Source: CAYVUV01 sp964455095
Lineage (GTDB): Bacteria; Desulfobacterota; Binatia; HRBIN30; CADEER01
Assembly (NCBI GenBank): GCA_964455095.1
Contig: CAYVUV010000007.1
Coordinates: 1 to 8,651 of the forward strand
DNA: 8,651 bases
Reading direction: 5' to 3'
A program made the position numbers and the translations under genes. This document shows, piece after piece, positions 6,600 to 8,651 of the stretch. The notes beneath the pieces are model-generated. The model saw only the letters and a list, made by a program, of their open reading frames with translations, was not told where the DNA came from and ran no database searches. Positions within the stretch are counted from its first letter, which is position 1; every line of letters begins with the position of its first letter.

Positions 6600-6729
6600 G
6601 ATCTGGACTCCGGAGAACATCGACAGTCCCAGCGCCGCCGGACATGGGGACGACGCGAGTCGTGGCGCTGGGGAAGAACCTGCGCGGCGCGCCGCCGGCT
6701 CGCGGTGGCGACGATCCGGCGGCAGGGTA

Positions 6730-6735
6730 GGGAGG
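6730..6735 (+). promoter_or_regulatory. Shine-Dalgarno site of the SDR gene
   Basis: GGGAGG lies 4 bases before the ATG at 6740 and supports that start. In the rest of the gap (6602-6729) I see no confident promoter. Confidence 0.7.
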
Positions 6736-6739
6736 CAGC

Positions 6740-7612
6740 ATGGACTATCGGGGTAAGGTCGTCGTCATCACGGGCGCGTCGTCGGGGATCGGCTACGATG
6801 CGGCGCGGGAGTTCGCCCGGCGCGGCGCCACGGTCGTCGGGGTGGCGCGCCGAGAAGCGCTGTTGCAGCGCTTGGTGTCCGAGTGTCGGAGCACGTCGCC
6901 GGCTTCGTCGTATCTCTGCGGCGACCTCGGCGAGCGCGCGTTTGCCGAGCGGGTCGTGGCGGACACCGTCCTGCGGCACGGGCGGATCGACGTGCTGGTC
7001 AACAACGCCGGCCTGCCGAGCCACAACCAGATCTACGACGTGACGGCCGACGACGTCGAGCGCCTCATGCGCGTCAACTTCCTCGCCAGTGTCTGGACGA
7101 CGCTGGCCGCCATACCGCACATGCTCGCCCAGGGGGGCGGCTCGATCGTGAATGTGTCGTCGATGGCTTCCAAGGTCTCGCCACCGCGCGAGACGGCATA
7201 CGCGGCATCGAAGTGCGCCATGGACGGCTTCACCGCCGGGTTGTGGAACGATCTGCGCGGCTCGAACATCCACGCCGCGATCGTCATTCCCGGACCGATC
7301 GAAACGGAGATCTGGGAGAAGGACGAGACGCCGAGCGGCTACACCGGCCGCAAGCACCCGCCGAGCATCGTCACTGCGGCGATCTTCGAGGCGATCGAGA
7401 AGCGGCGCCACGAGATCATCGTGCCGAAACGCAGCCCGCAGCTCATCGCGGCGCGCTGGCTGCGGTTCTTCGCGCCCGCATTGCTGCGCGCCGGCATGGC
7501 GTGGATGGAGCCGGTGTCCGCGGAGGTCGTGGAACGCGCGCGGCGGCGTAGCCGACTCGATCTCCGCGCCGAACCGCAGGCCGCAGCGGCAGAGGCGCCG
7601 GCAGAGCGATGA
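6740..7612 (+). CDS. Classical short-chain dehydrogenase/reductase (SDR)
   Basis: This 290-aa NAD(P)-dependent oxidoreductase has all classical SDR marks. The cofactor motif is TGASSGIG (11-18), with NNAG at 88-91. N113 lies in the RVNFLASVW helix, S141 is in IVNVSSMAS, and Y154-x-x-x-K158 in ETAYAASK completes the catalytic tetrad. The IPGPIETE segment (183-190) is the usual post-catalytic cofactor loop. R37-R38 after the second strand (GVARRE) hints at NADPH preference. The C-terminal stretch LIAARWLRFFAPALLRAGMAWME (about 235-257) is hydrophobic with basic residues and may contact the membrane, as seen in several lipid-acting SDRs. A low-complexity alanine-rich tail ends the protein. Its TGA overlaps the ATG of the following hydrolase gene (ATGA), so the two are one translational unit. 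The substrate is unknown; a secondary alcohol or ketone of a lipid or hydrophobic compound is plausible. Confidence 0.95.
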   Translation: MDYRGKVVVITGASSGIGYDAAREFARRGATVVGVARREALLQRLVSECRSTSPASSYLCGDLGERAFAERVVADTVLRHGRIDVLVNNAGLPSHNQIYDVTADDVERLMRVNFLASVWTTLAAIPHMLAQGGGSIVNVSSMASKVSPPRETAYAASKCAMDGFTAGLWNDLRGSNIHAAIVIPGPIETEIWEKDETPSGYTGRKHPPSIVTAAIFEAIEKRRHEIIVPKRSPQLIAARWLRFFAPALLRAGMAWMEPVSAEVVERARRRSRLDLRAEPQAAAAEAPAER

Positions 7613-8651
7613 GCGACGCACCCCGCGGCAACCTGGCGCGCGGCATGGCGACGCTGGCCGCTGCGCTGTGCACGCTGGGGCGATCCTACCGGCGCTTCGA
7701 CTGGCAGACGGGCGAAGACGAGCGCCATGCGGTGCGCACGCCGGACGGCTGGAACCTGGCGCTTTACCGCTATCGCGCCGTGGGGGCGGCGCGGCGCGTT
7801 CCGATCCTGTGCGGCCACGGCATGGCCGGCACCCATTTCATCTTCGACTTGCATCCCGACTACTCGCTGGCACGCTATCTCGCCCGCCAGGGCTTCGATG
7901 TCTGGCTGGTCGACTTCCGCGGCCGTGGCGACAGTTGGCCGGCGGGCGGCCCGCAACCCGGTCTGCAGTGGAGCTTCGACGATTTCGCCGAACGCGACCT
8001 GCCGGCCGCGGTTGCGCGGGTGCGCGAGATCAGCGGCAGTGCGGAGGTCTTCTGGCTCGGCATGGAGATGAGCGGCCAGGCGTTGTACGCGGCAGCGATT
8101 CTGGGCACGGCGACGCATGTGCGCGGCGCGGTGACCTGCGGCTCGCCGGTGCTGACTCCGGCTACGGCGCTCGTGCCCGGCGTCACCTCGGCGCCCAAAA
8201 CGCGGCGCAACGGGCGCGTGCCCTTCCGCGGCGGCGCGCGACTGGCAGGTCCGGTCCTCGCCTACGGCGGGCTTCGCGTGCTGGAGAACAGCTTTCGCGC
8301 CTGCAACTCCGATCCGCTCGCCGTCTCGCGGTACTTTCGCAACGGCATTCCCGACGAGGCGACGGACCTCGTCGACCAGTTCGCCGGCTGGATCCGCGAC
8401 GGCTCCATGCGCAACCGGGACGGCTCGGTGGTGTACTCGGACCGTCTTGCCGACGTGCGCCTGCCGCTGCTCGTCATCGCCGCGGCGCGCGACCTGCAAC
8501 GCCCGCCCGAGGCGGTGCGCGCGGCCTACGACGCCTTCGGCAGCCGCGACAAGACGTTTCTGCGCGCCGGCATCGCCGACGGCTTCAGCGTCGACTTCGG
8601 GCATGACGATCTGCTCGCCGGCCTCGCCGCACCCGCCGAGGTCTTCCCGCG
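7609..8651 (+). CDS. Alpha/beta hydrolase-fold protein with Glu at the nucleophile position (3' end outside window)
   Basis: At least 347 residues are read in frame without a stop; the gene runs off the window. The lipase-like pattern is clear: DGWNLALYRYR (46-56), oxyanion motif GHGMAG (69-74), SLARYLARQGFDVWLVDFRGRGDSW (about 86-110), the strand and elbow EVFWLGMEMSGQALYAA (146-162), LPLLVIAAARD with candidate acid D295, and SVDFGHDDLL with candidate catalytic H332. Aligned to the usual G-H-S-M-G-G elbow, this protein has G151-M-E153-M-S155-G, so glutamate (GAG, 8065-8067) occupies the serine position. It may be a non-hydrolytic relative, use another nucleophile, or have lost activity. The ATG overlaps the SDR stop, implying coupled synthesis, so a shared substrate is likely. 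An N-terminal hydrophobic patch (about 12-24) is too weak to call a signal peptide. Confidence 0.88.
   Translation, partial: MSDAPRGNLARGMATLAAALCTLGRSYRRFDWQTGEDERHAVRTPDGWNLALYRYRAVGAARRVPILCGHGMAGTHFIFDLHPDYSLARYLARQGFDVWLVDFRGRGDSWPAGGPQPGLQWSFDDFAERDLPAAVARVREISGSAEVFWLGMEMSGQALYAAAILGTATHVRGAVTCGSPVLTPATALVPGVTSAPKTRRNGRVPFRGGARLAGPVLAYGGLRVLENSFRACNSDPLAVSRYFRNGIPDEATDLVDQFAGWIRDGSMRNRDGSVVYSDRLADVRLPLLVIAAARDLQRPPEAVRAAYDAFGSRDKTFLRAGIADGFSVDFGHDDLLAGLAAPAEVFP

Larger units (their letters stand above)
6512..6601. repeat. REPIN-like pair of palindromic repeats in inverted orientation
   Basis: The left unit (6512-6545) is a perfect 10-bp palindrome TCCCCCTTTG-G-CAAAGGGGGA followed by TTGAGGGGGATTT. 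The right unit (6565-6601), read on the minus strand, is C7TTTG-A-CAAAG6, then TTAG6ATTTT, so it is the same unit in opposite orientation. The inner arms GGGGGATTT (6537-6545) and AAATCCCCC (6566-6574) pair across a 20-base loop. Each unit can fold alone, or the two can fold together as one long hairpin. The C5TTTGNCAAAG5 core is, from memory, a widely dispersed intergenic repeat in several environmental phyla. The layout resembles REP doublets mobilised by RAYT-type enzymes, though no such gene is present here. It may also end transcription of the TetR gene, but there is no T-run. Confidence 0.85.

Noticed and set aside
6579..6601. Rho-independent terminator
   Set aside because: The hairpin is strong but is followed by ATCTGG rather than a T-run on the plus strand, and by no T-run on the minus strand; better explained as a dispersed repeat.
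4158..6620. An 820-codon minus-strand open frame across the LLM, operator, TetR and repeat
   Set aside because: It is out of frame with the clear LLM protein, crosses the operator and the palindromic repeats, and is arginine-rich without domains.
6650..6663. ACGAC-GCGA-GTCGT inverted repeat upstream of the SDR gene as an operator
   Set aside because: Arms of only 5 bp in GC-rich sequence are expected by chance, and no promoter element is placed next to it.
7152..8606. Long open frames on both strands over the SDR and hydrolase genes
   Set aside because: Both are compositional shadows; the frame starting at 7609 carries the hydrolase motifs.

Overview
This is a high-GC window with densely packed genes and strong strand and codon bias, typical of a soil or sediment bacterium. 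The gene content (LLM-class flavin oxidoreductase, acyl-CoA ligase, split-barrel oxidoreductase, SDR, alpha/beta hydrolase) and a paired C5TTTG-N-CAAAG5 repeat would suit an uncultured Desulfobacterota/Binatota-type or similar environmental lineage. That placement is inference, because no rRNA or other phylogenetic marker is present.

Region 1 (1-2297) is accessory DNA. It holds an intact IS110-family transposase on the minus strand, whose 3' flank runs off the window. Next comes a 368-base non-coding stretch with at least two good hairpins, a plausible place for the element's bridge RNA. A plus-strand GNAT acetyltransferase follows, with visibly lower GC than its neighbours. It ends only 9 bases from the convergent gene beyond it.

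Region 2 (2307-6470) is a regulated catabolic-looking module. A minus-strand operon reads LLM flavin-dependent oxidoreductase, then acyl-CoA ligase (12-base gap), then PPOX-like split-barrel protein (ATGA overlap). A TetR-family repressor is transcribed divergently. The 64-base divergent gap holds a perfect 20-bp inverted repeat overlapping a TTGCCA-N18-TATACA promoter that faces the operon. This is a convincing operator for repression of the operon by the TetR protein. The likely logic is that a hydrophobic or aromatic acid, or its CoA ester, induces the operon; the ligase activates the acid and the oxidoreductases act on it or a related compound.

Region 3 (6471-8651) starts with a REPIN-like pair of palindromic repeats in inverted orientation. 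It continues with a plus-strand two-gene unit: a classical SDR joined by an ATGA overlap to an alpha/beta hydrolase-fold protein that runs off the window. In this protein the nucleophile-elbow serine position reads as glutamate, while the oxyanion, acid and histidine positions look intact. This is the most unusual protein-level observation here. No CRISPR array, tRNA or rRNA was seen.
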